Notes under the pieces: model-generated
Seen by the model: the letters and a program-made list of their open reading frames with translations, nothing else
Database searches by the model: none
Told to the model about the DNA's origin: nothing
In this document: positions 8,874-17,181 of the stretch, one piece after another
How the letters are laid out: every line of letters begins with the position of its first letter
Numbering within the stretch: the first letter of the stretch is position 1
From: Variovorax paradoxus
GTDB taxonomy: Bacteria > Pseudomonadota > Gammaproteobacteria > Burkholderiales > Burkholderiaceae_C
NCBI RefSeq assembly: GCF_018614955.1
Contig: NZ_JAGGNV010000028.1
Coordinates: forward strand, 1-64,000
Length of the DNA stretch: 64,000 nucleotides
Direction: 5' to 3'
Translations under genes and position numbers: made by a program

Positions 8874-9665
8874 ATGGATTTTGGAATTGCAGGCAGGACC
8901 GCGCTGGTGTGCGGCGCGAGCAAGGGCCTCGGCTACGGCTGCGCGGAAGCGCTGGTGCGCGAGGGCGTGAACGTGGTGATCGTCGCGCGCGGCGCCGAGG
9001 CGCTGGAGGCTGCGGCGAAGAAGCTGCAGGCCGCCGCAGGCGGTGCAACGCCGTTCGTCAAGCACGTGGCTGCCGACATCACGAGCGCAGAAGGCCGCGC
9101 CTCCGTGTTCGCCGCGCACCGCGAGTACGACATCGTGGTCACCAACGCCGGCGGCCCGCCGCCCGGCGATTTCCGCGATTGGGACCGCGAGGCCTGGATC
9201 AAGGCGGTCGATGCCAACATGCTGACGCCGATCGAACTGATCAAGGCCACGGTCGACGGCATGGCTGCGCGCGGTTTCGGCCGCATCGTCAACATCACCT
9301 CGAGCTCGGTGAAGGCGCCGATCGACATCCTGGGCCTTTCCAACGGCGCGCGCAGCGGCCTCACCGGCTTCGTCGCCGGCGTCGCGCGCACGGCCGTAGC
9401 GGCGAAGGGCGTGACCATCAACAACCTCCTTCCGGGCTCCTTCGACACCGACCGCCTCAAGGGCACCATGGCCGGCGCGGCGAAGAAATCCGGCCAGGAT
9501 CTCGAAGCGGTCATGGAAAGCCGCAAGAAGAACATCCCGGCCCGGCGCTTCGGCACGCCGGAGGAGTTCGGCGCCATCTGCGCCTTCTTGTGCAGCGCGC
9601 AGGCGGGCTACCTGACGGGGCAGAACGTGCTGGCCGACGGCGGGGCCTATCCGGGGACCTACTGA
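8874..9665 (+). CDS. Short-chain dehydrogenase/reductase with atypical active site
   Basis: A 263-residue Rossmann-fold oxidoreductase. The cofactor loop GASKGLG (residues 14-20) and the NAG motif (about 91-93) are intact, and the C-terminal GQNVLADGG block is typical of classical SDRs. The catalytic YxxxK is absent. The aligned segment reads S156-N-G-A-R160, so serine replaces tyrosine and arginine replaces lysine, while the upstream serine (TSSS near 142-145) is kept. A known subgroup of SDRs carries such SNxxR variants, so this is probably a real lineage rather than decay. An excellent GGAAGGAA ribosome-binding site precedes the ATG. It is last in the tctC-like operon. Confidence 0.87.
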   Translation: MDFGIAGRTALVCGASKGLGYGCAEALVREGVNVVIVARGAEALEAAAKKLQAAAGGATPFVKHVAADITSAEGRASVFAAHREYDIVVTNAGGPPPGDFRDWDREAWIKAVDANMLTPIELIKATVDGMAARGFGRIVNITSSSVKAPIDILGLSNGARSGLTGFVAGVARTAVAAKGVTINNLLPGSFDTDRLKGTMAGAAKKSGQDLEAVMESRKKNIPARRFGTPEEFGAICAFLCSAQAGYLTGQNVLADGGAYPGTY

Positions 9666-9687
9666 GCCGCGGGCACGGTCGTCGGCG

Positions 9688-11151
9688 TCAGCGCACAGCT
9701 CTGCTTCTACGCTGTATCGCGAGAGAAAGCAGGACGCCAAGCGCACAACACGCGCTCAGGGTTCCAAGCGCCCAATGGCATCCCTGCGTAAAGCTGGCGA
9801 GATCGGCGGCGCTCAAACGACCCAGGGAGCCGCCATAGGCGGCGCGCTGCGCCAGTGGGGGCAACGGTGCAGTCGCGATGCTCAGCGTCAAGGCCGTGCC
9901 GATCACAAACCCCGCGTTTTGCAGAGTGGAACGCACGCCGTTGGCGATGCCGCGGCGCTCCGTGCCCACACTGCGCAGGATGGCAGTGTTGTTGGGCGTG
10001 ACGAAGATTCCAATGCCGGCACCGAACAGAAGCAGACTCGCACCGAGCTTCACTCCGTCGACATCGGGGCTCAGGAAGAAAGTCAGCCCGGCAAGACCGC
10101 AAGCGGCGAGCAACATCCCCGCCGTGCACAGATGTTCGGCAGCAAAGCGACGGGTGAGCGCGCCGGCAACGGGTGCGGCCAACAACATTCCCAAAGCGAC
10201 CGGCGCAACGCGGATTCCCGCGCCCAGCGAATCCAAACCGCCGGCTACCTGCATGAACAATGCAACGAGCACCACGGGTGCCGCTTGGGCCACGGACAGC
10301 AAGAGCACGCAAACATAAGCCACCGCGCGCGAAGGATCTGCAAAGAGGCCAGGATCAACCAGGGGCTGTATCCGGGTCATCTGCGTCACGACAAAGGCCG
10401 CGAGTGCAACGGCCCCCACCACCGCGCCAATGCATACCCCAGGACTCAGCCAGCCATGAGGGCCGCCCATCGACAGCGCATACACCACGCCACCCAATCC
10501 CGCGAAGGACAGCAGCGCGCCGATGCCATCGAACCGTTCGACGCTGGGTGCCGACATGAATGGCAGTGCGCACCATGACCATACGAGCGCTCCAACGCCC
10601 AGTGGGACATTGAGCAGGAATATCGCGCGCCAACCCCATACGGCTGCCACTGCGCCTCCGATGAGGGGTCCCAGAACCTGCGCGAGCGCCGCGACCATCG
10701 CCAGGATCCCCAATGCCAGGCCCAGCCTGCCGCCGCCAAACGCGTCACTCACGAGGGCGCTGGTGTTGGCAAACACCGCTGCTGCGCCAACCGCCTGCAA
10801 TACCCTGAACATGAGCAAGACCGGCGCCGTGGCCGACCACGCGCAGCCTGCGCTGGCGAGCACGAAAATCGCCAATCCTGCAAGGTAGAGCCGACGCCGC
10901 CCCCAGATGTCTGCCAGGCGCCCGAAACTCAAGATGCAGATCGTGCTGACCAGCATATAAGACAACAAGATCCAACTCGCCTGCGCGGGCGTGGCCTGCA
11001 GGCTACTGGCCACCAGTGGCAGAGCCACGCTCAACGCACTGGCATTGACGAAACAAAGCGCCGCGCCCAGGCAGGCGCTCAGGAGCACCGGCCATCCTGC
11101 AAGCTTGCGAGGCGATGACAGCAAGGGCGGGCGGGCCGTTGCTTGCAACAC
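9688..11151 (-). CDS. MFS transporter, DHA2 (EmrB/QacA, 14-helix) type
   Basis: A 487-residue major-facilitator protein. The first helix block is followed by the family motif FGRLADIWGRRRLYL near residues 75-89 and a GPLIGGAV motif-C block near 160, which marks an antiporter. About 14 helices fit the DHA2 family. The gene starts with GTG at 11151, two bases after the Bug stop, with GAGGA five bases upstream of the start, so it is translationally coupled as the third gene of the amidase-Bug-MFS operon. An uptake or efflux role linked to the amidase substrate is possible but not shown. Confidence 0.86.
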   Translation of the reverse strand: MLQATARPPLLSSPRKLAGWPVLLSACLGAALCFVNASALSVALPLVASSLQATPAQASWILLSYMLVSTICILSFGRLADIWGRRRLYLAGLAIFVLASAGCAWSATAPVLLMFRVLQAVGAAAVFANTSALVSDAFGGGRLGLALGILAMVAALAQVLGPLIGGAVAAVWGWRAIFLLNVPLGVGALVWSWCALPFMSAPSVERFDGIGALLSFAGLGGVVYALSMGGPHGWLSPGVCIGAVVGAVALAAFVVTQMTRIQPLVDPGLFADPSRAVAYVCVLLLSVAQAAPVVLVALFMQVAGGLDSLGAGIRVAPVALGMLLAAPVAGALTRRFAAEHLCTAGMLLAACGLAGLTFFLSPDVDGVKLGASLLLFGAGIGIFVTPNNTAILRSVGTERRGIANGVRSTLQNAGFVIGTALTLSIATAPLPPLAQRAAYGGSLGRLSAADLASFTQGCHWALGTLSACCALGVLLSLAIQRRSRAVR

Positions 11152-11152
11152 C

Positions 11153-12136
11153 TCAGTCCTCGCTCTTGAAGCCGGATGCTGCGACCACCGGACGCCAGAA
11201 CGCCCGCTCCGTGCGCATCGTGTTCCGCAGTTCTGCGCCCGGCAATCCGCTGGCCTCCAGTCCCAGGCGATCCAGCTGTTCTCGCACTTGCGGCACCTTC
11301 ATGGCGGCGATCATGGCCTGCTCGAGCCGCACGACGACTTCCTTGGGTGTGCCGGCTGGCGCGTAGGCCCCATAGGAAGCATTCGCGTGATCGAATGCGG
11401 TGATACCCGATTCGTTCAGCGTGGGAACCTCAGGCAGCCATTTCAGGCGGGTCTTGCCCGACACGGCAAGAATGCGCAGCTTGCCGGCGCGGTGCAGCTC
11501 CAATTGGCTGGCGAGCGCGTCCGTGCCGATCGGGACGTGTCCGCCGACGATGTCGGTGGCCAAGGGCGCCCCGCCTTTGTAGCTGACCGCAGCAAGGGGC
11601 GCATCGATGGCCTTGGCCAACATCAAGATGCTGAAATGCAGCGCGCCGCCGAGGGATGTCAGGCCGAATCCGGTCTGCGTGGGGTTCTGCTTGACCCACG
11701 CAACATATTCCTTGACGGTGCGGTAGGGCTGTTGCGCGCCGGCCGACACCACCGTCGGCGCATACGCGAGGTGGGCCACCGGAATGAAGTCCTTGTCCAC
11801 GTCGTAGTTCAAGCGGCGGTACGTCATTGGAAAGATGACGAACGGCGGCGTCGATCCGAGCAGGATGGTTCTGCCGTCCGGCCGCGAATTCTTCACCGTC
11901 TCGATCGAAATGCGCGTGGAGGCCCCGGGGCGGTTCTCCACCAGCACCGGTTCCTGCAGGGACACCCTCATCTGTTCAGCCACGGCACGGGCCAGCGTGT
12001 CCAGCGCGCCGCCTGGCGGGAAGCCCACGATCAGCCGCATCGGCGCTGCGGGCGCGGTGCTGGTCTCGGCGGCCGTCGCGGTGGAAATCAGGGCGAGCGT
12101 CGCGCTGAACAGGACAGAGTTCAAAAGCTTGGTCAT
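11153..12136 (-). CDS. Bug-family periplasmic substrate-binding protein
   Basis: A 327-residue TctC/Bug receptor. I chose the ATG at 12136 because it gives a clean signal peptide (MTKLLNSV start, cleavage near TATAAE). A GTG at 12193 would add 19 polar residues. The mature N-terminus carries the MRLIVGFPPGGALDT block, and an ENRPGAS motif replaces the usual DNxPGAGG. It lies between the amidase and MFS genes. No TctA/TctB is encoded beside it, as is common for the large Bug families of Burkholderiales, so it may serve another permease or a sensing role. Confidence 0.88.
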   Translation of the reverse strand: MTKLLNSVLFSATLALISTATAAETSTAPAAPMRLIVGFPPGGALDTLARAVAEQMRVSLQEPVLVENRPGASTRISIETVKNSRPDGRTILLGSTPPFVIFPMTYRRLNYDVDKDFIPVAHLAYAPTVVSAGAQQPYRTVKEYVAWVKQNPTQTGFGLTSLGGALHFSILMLAKAIDAPLAAVSYKGGAPLATDIVGGHVPIGTDALASQLELHRAGKLRILAVSGKTRLKWLPEVPTLNESGITAFDHANASYGAYAPAGTPKEVVVRLEQAMIAAMKVPQVREQLDRLGLEASGLPGAELRNTMRTERAFWRPVVAASGFKSED

Positions 12137-12194
12137 TGGATGCTTTCGGGAGGGAGGGAAGACGACCGGCGGGCGCAGGCAAGCCACCTGCACA

Positions 12195-13649
12195 TCAGCA
12201 AAAAGCCAACTCGGGCGTGAACGTCTCGTGCGCCTGCGATGCTTCGAAGAGAGCCGCCACGCGCAGCAAGGCCGCGTCCTGGCGAAAGCGGCCCACGATC
12301 TGCAAGCCGATGGGCAGTCCAGCGGAATCGACGCCGCACGGCAGGCTGATGGCCGGATGCCCGGTCAGGTTGAACGGCATGGTCCAGGGAAACCAGTTCG
12401 CCCGCACCTCCGGAACGGTATTCCCGTCGATGTTCATGGAGCCGAAGAGGTCCTGATCGATCGGCAGTGCCGTACAGGAAAGCGTGGGCATGACCAGGAA
12501 ATCGCTGCGCGCCAGCAATTCCTGCACGTGCCGAAAAAGCTCGGTGCGGGCGAACATGGCGCGCTGGTATTCGACCCCATCGACATCCTTCGCCAAGGCG
12601 AGCTGCTGCAAGAGCGAGGGGCTGAGCTTGTCGCCGTGCGCCGCGGCCAGCGGCGCAAAGCGGCCCCGCCAGCTGGTGTGGTTGATCACCCGCCACAGCG
12701 GCTCGATATCGAAACCCTGGCCGGACATTTCCTCCAGCTCGGCGCCCAAGTCACGCAGGCTGCCCAGCGCCCGTTCGAATGCGCTGTTGACGTCGCGGGC
12801 AATCGGACGCCCCTTCGGCGCTGCACAGAACAGGAGGCGAAGACCTTTCAGGTCTCCATCGCTGCGCAGCACATCGTGGTAGGGGGTAACGGGTATCCCG
12901 ATCGACCAGGGATCGGATCCATGTTCGCCGGCCATGGCCTGCAGCATGAGTGCCGTGTCGGCCACGTTGCGGGTGGTTGGTGTCACATAGGTGTAGTTGG
13001 CGAAGGCGTCTTGAACCTGGCTGTGCGGAACAACGCCCTGGCTCTGCTTCAGACCCACGACACCGTTGCAAGCGGCCGGAATGCGCGTCGATCCGCCGCC
13101 GTCGGTGGCGACGGCCAACGGCGCAATACCCGCTGCCATGGCCACCGCAGCCCCCCCGCTCGATCCGCCGCTGGTGCGCGTCACATCCCACGCGTTGCAG
13201 GTCCGCCCGAACAGCGGGGCGTCCGTCAGGCACTTGGCGCCGAATTCGGAAGTGGTCGTCTTGCCGATCAGGATCGCACCCTGCCGGCGCAGGCGTGCCA
13301 CTGCTTCCGCATCGTGGTCGGGCACATGATCCTGGTACAGCACGGAGCCGAAGGTGGTACGGACGCCTCGCGTGTCGACCAGGTCCTTCACCGTCAAGGG
13401 CACGCCGTGCAGTGCGCCGAGCGCCTCGCCACGCATCACGGCCGCCTCTGCCGCCTTCGCCGCGCGCAGCGCTTCGTCGTGACAGATGGTGATGAAGCAG
13501 TTGAGCCGCGGCTGGAGCGCATCGGCTCGCGCAAGGACGGCCTCGGTGATCTCGACCGGCGACAGCTCGCGCCGGACCACGCGGTCGCGCACCTCGGTGG
13601 CCGACATCGCGCACAACTCTTGAAAGGGGGGCTTGCCTGAAGACTGCAT
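12195..13649 (-). CDS. Amidase-signature family hydrolase
   Basis: A 484-residue amidase-signature enzyme that hydrolyses carboxamides. The Ser-cisSer-Lys catalytic triad is complete: K88 in VKDL, the cis-serine in GGSSGG (S163/S164) and nucleophile S187 in DGGGSTRIPAA. The start is the ATG at 13649; a TTG two codons upstream is an alternative. It is the first gene of a three-gene operon with a Bug receptor and an MFS transporter and is divergent from a LysR regulator 77 bp away. The context suggests LysR-controlled use of an amide compound; the substrate is not evident. Confidence 0.9.
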   Translation of the reverse strand: MQSSGKPPFQELCAMSATEVRDRVVRRELSPVEITEAVLARADALQPRLNCFITICHDEALRAAKAAEAAVMRGEALGALHGVPLTVKDLVDTRGVRTTFGSVLYQDHVPDHDAEAVARLRRQGAILIGKTTTSEFGAKCLTDAPLFGRTCNAWDVTRTSGGSSGGAAVAMAAGIAPLAVATDGGGSTRIPAACNGVVGLKQSQGVVPHSQVQDAFANYTYVTPTTRNVADTALMLQAMAGEHGSDPWSIGIPVTPYHDVLRSDGDLKGLRLLFCAAPKGRPIARDVNSAFERALGSLRDLGAELEEMSGQGFDIEPLWRVINHTSWRGRFAPLAAAHGDKLSPSLLQQLALAKDVDGVEYQRAMFARTELFRHVQELLARSDFLVMPTLSCTALPIDQDLFGSMNIDGNTVPEVRANWFPWTMPFNLTGHPAISLPCGVDSAGLPIGLQIVGRFRQDAALLRVAALFEASQAHETFTPELAFC

Positions 13650-13726
13650 TCGCAAATCTTTTCATGGCCAGTTCCCGCGGGTCCAATACTGTTTTACAAG
13701 AAATGCATATGAATCTAGTATGGGTC

Positions 13727-14608
13727 ATGGACCTGAGAAGCTTGCGCTATTTCGTTGCCGTCGCAGAAGAGAAGAGCGTGGGAAAGGCAGCGCGGCGTCT
13801 GAACATGGCGCAGCCTCCGCTTTCGGTCCACATTCGAAATCTGGAGCAGGCGCTGGGTACGCCGTTGTTCAGGCGCGCGTCGCGCGGCATGGAGATCACC
13901 GATGCCGGAAGCGCACTTCTGTCACGGGCCCGGGAGGCCCTGCTGCTGGCGCACGAGGGCTTCGAAGCGGCACGCGCCGTCGGTTCCGGCCATCGAGGGC
14001 GCCTGACGATCGGCACCATGTTCGCCCTGTCCTATCTCGTGCTTCCCAGGCTCGCACCCGAACTCAAACGACGGCTTCCCGATGTCGAGGTCCGCTACAT
14101 GGAGTTGAGCGCGACGACGAGCACATCAGCCATCACCAACCTCGAGGCGACGGTTGCTCTGTGCATGCCGTCCATCGCTCGCGAAGGTATTGCGTCGGAG
14201 CGGATCGGCACACAACCGCTGATGCTGGCAGTCAGCGCGCGGTCGGCCTTGGCGCGCATGTCGACCGTCCCTGTGGAGCGCTTGGCAGGCCTGCCATTGA
14301 TCGGCTTGCCGACCCTGGAGGAAGGTGTCGACAAATCCGTGGTGGCGTCCATGCTGCGCAGAAGCAATGTCACGATGCACATCGCGCATCGGGTAGAGAC
14401 AGTGAACTCGGCGCTCGCGCTGGTGATGGCCGGTGAGGGATGCGCAATACTCCCGGCCTGCGCGCAAATTGGCCGACCACCTGGTGTTGTGTTCAGGCGC
14501 TTCCGCAACGTTCGGGACGCCCTGGAGGTTGCCGTTTGCTGGCGGCGAGATCTCGACAATCCGCTGATCGCGCCCTTCCTCGCGTGTGCTCGTGCTGCGC
14601 TAGGCTGA
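13727..14608 (+). CDS. LysR-family transcriptional regulator
   Basis: A 293-residue LysR regulator. The winged HTH occupies about residues 1-60, starting MDLRSLRYF and containing SVGKAARRLNMAQPPLS, followed by a linker helix and a periplasmic-binding-protein-like effector domain. I chose the ATG at 13727 because it gives the canonical LysR N-terminus; in-frame ATGs at 13703 and 13709 would add a few residues. It is transcribed divergently from the amidase operon, the normal arrangement for a LysR protein that controls its neighbour. Its last nine bases overlap the end of the convergent phosphatidylserine decarboxylase gene. Confidence 0.9.
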   Translation: MDLRSLRYFVAVAEEKSVGKAARRLNMAQPPLSVHIRNLEQALGTPLFRRASRGMEITDAGSALLSRAREALLLAHEGFEAARAVGSGHRGRLTIGTMFALSYLVLPRLAPELKRRLPDVEVRYMELSATTSTSAITNLEATVALCMPSIAREGIASERIGTQPLMLAVSARSALARMSTVPVERLAGLPLIGLPTLEEGVDKSVVASMLRRSNVTMHIAHRVETVNSALALVMAGEGCAILPACAQIGRPPGVVFRRFRNVRDALEVAVCWRRDLDNPLIAPFLACARAALG

Positions 14609-15466
14609 TTTCATCAGCGCCTGCCCCATCCGGATCGGCGTGCCGGTCTCGATGCCCTCGGCCAGCGTGAAGCCCTTGGGCGCGAAGACGATGATGGTCG
14701 AGCCGTGCTCGAACCAGCCCATCTCCTCGCCCTTGCGATAGTCGGCCGCGCAGTCGGTGCGCTTCGGCCCGCGGTAGCGCAGGTTCAGCAGCACGTCCAA
14801 GCAGTGCAGGCGCAGGCTGGCCACCAGGATCGCCGCCACCGGCACCATCGCGATCGGGTGGCCGCCGGCATGCATGCGGGCCTCGATCAGCGCGCGTTCG
14901 TTGCGGCAGAACAAACGCTCCACGCGCTTGAGCGCGATCGGGTTGACGTTCCAGGTGTCGCCCGACATGTAGGTGACGCGCTCGACCCGGCTGTCGTGCG
15001 GCGCGTGGAAGCGGTGGTACATGCTCGAAGTCAGCCTGAGCGTCGCGTAGCAGCCATCGCGAAAGGGTTCGACCGCGCGCGCATCGCCGAACAGGTCCGC
15101 GACCGAGTACGGAAAGCCCTTGGCCTGGAACACCTCGGTGCCGTTCACCGCGCCGCAGGCGCCGACGATGGCGTCGCAAGGGCTCGCCAGCGCCGAGGGA
15201 TCGCGATCGACGGCACGGGACCCCGGCTTGAGCTCGCGGATGAAGCAGTCGTGCAGGCTGTCGAAGCGGGTTTTCTTCGCGTCGCTCAGGTCGAGATCGG
15301 CGAACAGGCGCCAGACCGCGATGGAGGCGTCGCGCGCCCACGGGTGGCGCAGCTTGCTGAACCAGCCCATGAAGCGTGTCAGCAGGATCCGCGGCACGCG
15401 GTTGGTGAGCAGGAAGTTGAGGTCTTCGTGCTGCAGCAGGGCATCGCGGAGCTTTCGAATTTTCAT
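14600..15466 (-). CDS. psd: Phosphatidylserine decarboxylase-family protein
   Basis: A 288-residue member of the pyruvoyl-dependent phosphatidylserine decarboxylase family, which converts phosphatidylserine to phosphatidylethanolamine at the inner membrane. The self-cleavage GST motif is present within EHGSTIIVF; S256 would become the pyruvoyl group of the alpha subunit. The MYHRFHAPHDSRV segment carries the family histidines. The ATG at 15466 gives the usual length. It is a single gene divergent from the class III aminotransferase across 53 bp, not next to pssA. Whether it is the main Psd of the cell or a paralogue with another aminolipid substrate cannot be told from this window. Confidence 0.86.
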   Translation of the reverse strand: MKIRKLRDALLQHEDLNFLLTNRVPRILLTRFMGWFSKLRHPWARDASIAVWRLFADLDLSDAKKTRFDSLHDCFIRELKPGSRAVDRDPSALASPCDAIVGACGAVNGTEVFQAKGFPYSVADLFGDARAVEPFRDGCYATLRLTSSMYHRFHAPHDSRVERVTYMSGDTWNVNPIALKRVERLFCRNERALIEARMHAGGHPIAMVPVAAILVASLRLHCLDVLLNLRYRGPKRTDCAADYRKGEEMGWFEHGSTIIVFAPKGFTLAEGIETGTPIRMGQALMKSA

Positions 15467-15488
15467 CGGGCCGTCAAGAAGCTGTTGT

Positions 15489-15507
15489 AGACAGGGAGGT
15501 CCTGTCT
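15489..15507. promoter_or_regulatory. Perfect inverted repeat between psd and the aminotransferase gene
   Basis: AGACAGG (15489-15495) and CCTGTCT (15501-15507) form a perfect 7-bp inverted repeat with a 5-bp spacer. It sits in the 53-bp region separating two divergent starts (15466 and 15520) and is the size of a dimeric repressor or activator site, so it could control both genes at once. No T run follows, so it is not a terminator. Confidence 0.5.
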
Positions 15508-15519
15508 GATCTCGAATCC

Positions 15520-17178
15520 ATGAACGAAACATTTCTTCTGTCCGCCGTGGCGCTGGCCGCGGGTGCGGCCATGCTGCCGCTCGGCCTGCGCCGGCTCGAA
15601 CTCTCCCGCGCCAAGCATCCATCGCTCACCGGCCATTCGCGCATGGCCAAGCGTGTCGCCGCGCTGCTTCCGGGCTATGCCTACGATGCCGATCGCTTCT
15701 TCGTCTCGGACGGCGCACCCGCGGAAGTGATCGAACGGCGGCGTGCCGGCCTGGCGGCGCTGGCCGCCCTGTACCGCACGCGCTATGCACGCTCGCTCGC
15801 AGCGACGGCCGAGGCGCGACCCGGGCTGCCGGACTTGCAGTTCACCGGCGCCTACCGCGTGCCCTTCCAGTACAGCCCCTATCTGCGCGAGCATCTGCAG
15901 GTCGGCGCCTTCCTCCAGGCCTCGCACGGCGTCACGATCGAGGACCTGGACGGCAACGTCTTCTACGACCTCACCGGGTCCTACGGCGTCAACGTCTTCG
16001 GCTACGACTTCTACAAGGAATGCATCGCCGAAGGCGCGGCGCTCGCACAGCAGCTCGGACCGGTGCTCGGCGCCTACCACCCGTGCGTGACCTCGAACGT
16101 GCAGCGGCTCTGCGAAATCTCCGGCCTCGATGCTGTGTCCTTCCACATGTCGGGCACCGAGGCGGTGATGCAGGCGGTCCGGCTGGCCCGCTACCACACC
16201 CGCCGCAGCCACCTGGTTCGCTTCTGCGGCGCCTACCATGGCTGGTGGGACGATGTGCAACCTGGCCCCGGCAACCCGATGCCGCCGCGCGAGACCTACA
16301 CGCTGCGCGAGATGGACGAACGCGCGCTGCGCGTGCTGCGCAAGCGCAGCGACATCGCCTGCGTGCTCGTCAATCCGCTGCAGGCCCTGCATCCGAACGC
16401 CGGCGCGCCGGGCGATTCGTCGCTGGTGGACAGCGGCCGGCGCGCCGGCTTCGACCGGGCCGCCTACGCCGGCTGGCTCAAGGCCTTGCGCAAGGTCTGC
16501 ACCGAGCGCGGCATCGTGCTGATCTTCGACGAGGTCTTCGTCGGCTTCCGGCTCGCGCGCGGCGGCGCGCAGGAGTACTTCGGCGTGCGCGCCGACATGG
16601 TGACCTACGGCAAGACGCTCGGCGGCGGGCTGCCGGTCGGCGTGGTCTGCGGCCGCGGCGATCTGATGAAGCGCTTCCGCGAAGACCGCCCGGCCGACAT
16701 CTGCTTTGCGCGCGGCACCTTCAACTCGCATCCCTACGTGATGGGCGCCATGCACGCATTCCTGGATCGGCTCGAACGGCCCGAAGTGCTTGCGCTCTAC
16801 GAAGGCATCGACGAGCGCTGGAACGGGCGCGCCCAGTTGCTCAACGCGCGGCTGCGGGACGCAGGCGTGCCGGTGCAGATAGCGAACCTGTCGTCGATCT
16901 GGACGGTCTTCTACACCCGCCCTTCGCGCTACAACTGGATGCTGCAGTACTACCTGCGTGCCGAGGGGCTGGCGCTGAGCTGGGTCGGCACCGGCCGCCT
17001 GATCTTCAGCCTCAACTACTCGGACGCCGACTTCGATGCGGTCGTGCAGCGCTTCGTGGCAGCCGCGCGCGCGATGCAGGCCGACGGCTGGTGGTGGGAC
17101 GACGCCGGCCTGACCAACAAGTCGATCAAGCGCGAAATCCTGCGCGAGATGCTCGCGCACCGGTGGCAGAGGCACTAG
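15520..17178 (+). CDS. Class III (glutamate-1-semialdehyde-aminomutase-like) PLP aminotransferase with N-terminal membrane anchor
   Basis: A 552-residue fold-type I PLP enzyme of class III. The PLP lysine is K365 (YGKTLGGGLP) and the cofactor aspartate D337 (FDEVFVGF). A SGTEAVMQAVRLAR block near residues 207-220 binds the phosphate. Ordinary members have about 430 residues; this one has an extra N-terminal region of some 120, beginning with a hydrophobic segment (about residues 4-22) that should anchor it to the inner membrane. The closest recognisable group is glutamate-1-semialdehyde aminomutase-like, but the anchor argues against a role in heme synthesis. The context (divergent psd, then Mpo1-like, GT4, LplT) suggests an amine-bearing lipid or head-group substrate; this is inference. 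Confidence 0.85.
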   Translation: MNETFLLSAVALAAGAAMLPLGLRRLELSRAKHPSLTGHSRMAKRVAALLPGYAYDADRFFVSDGAPAEVIERRRAGLAALAALYRTRYARSLAATAEARPGLPDLQFTGAYRVPFQYSPYLREHLQVGAFLQASHGVTIEDLDGNVFYDLTGSYGVNVFGYDFYKECIAEGAALAQQLGPVLGAYHPCVTSNVQRLCEISGLDAVSFHMSGTEAVMQAVRLARYHTRRSHLVRFCGAYHGWWDDVQPGPGNPMPPRETYTLREMDERALRVLRKRSDIACVLVNPLQALHPNAGAPGDSSLVDSGRRAGFDRAAYAGWLKALRKVCTERGIVLIFDEVFVGFRLARGGAQEYFGVRADMVTYGKTLGGGLPVGVVCGRGDLMKRFREDRPADICFARGTFNSHPYVMGAMHAFLDRLERPEVLALYEGIDERWNGRAQLLNARLRDAGVPVQIANLSSIWTVFYTRPSRYNWMLQYYLRAEGLALSWVGTGRLIFSLNYSDADFDAVVQRFVAAARAMQADGWWWDDAGLTNKSIKREILREMLAHRWQRH

Positions 17179-17181
17179 GCC

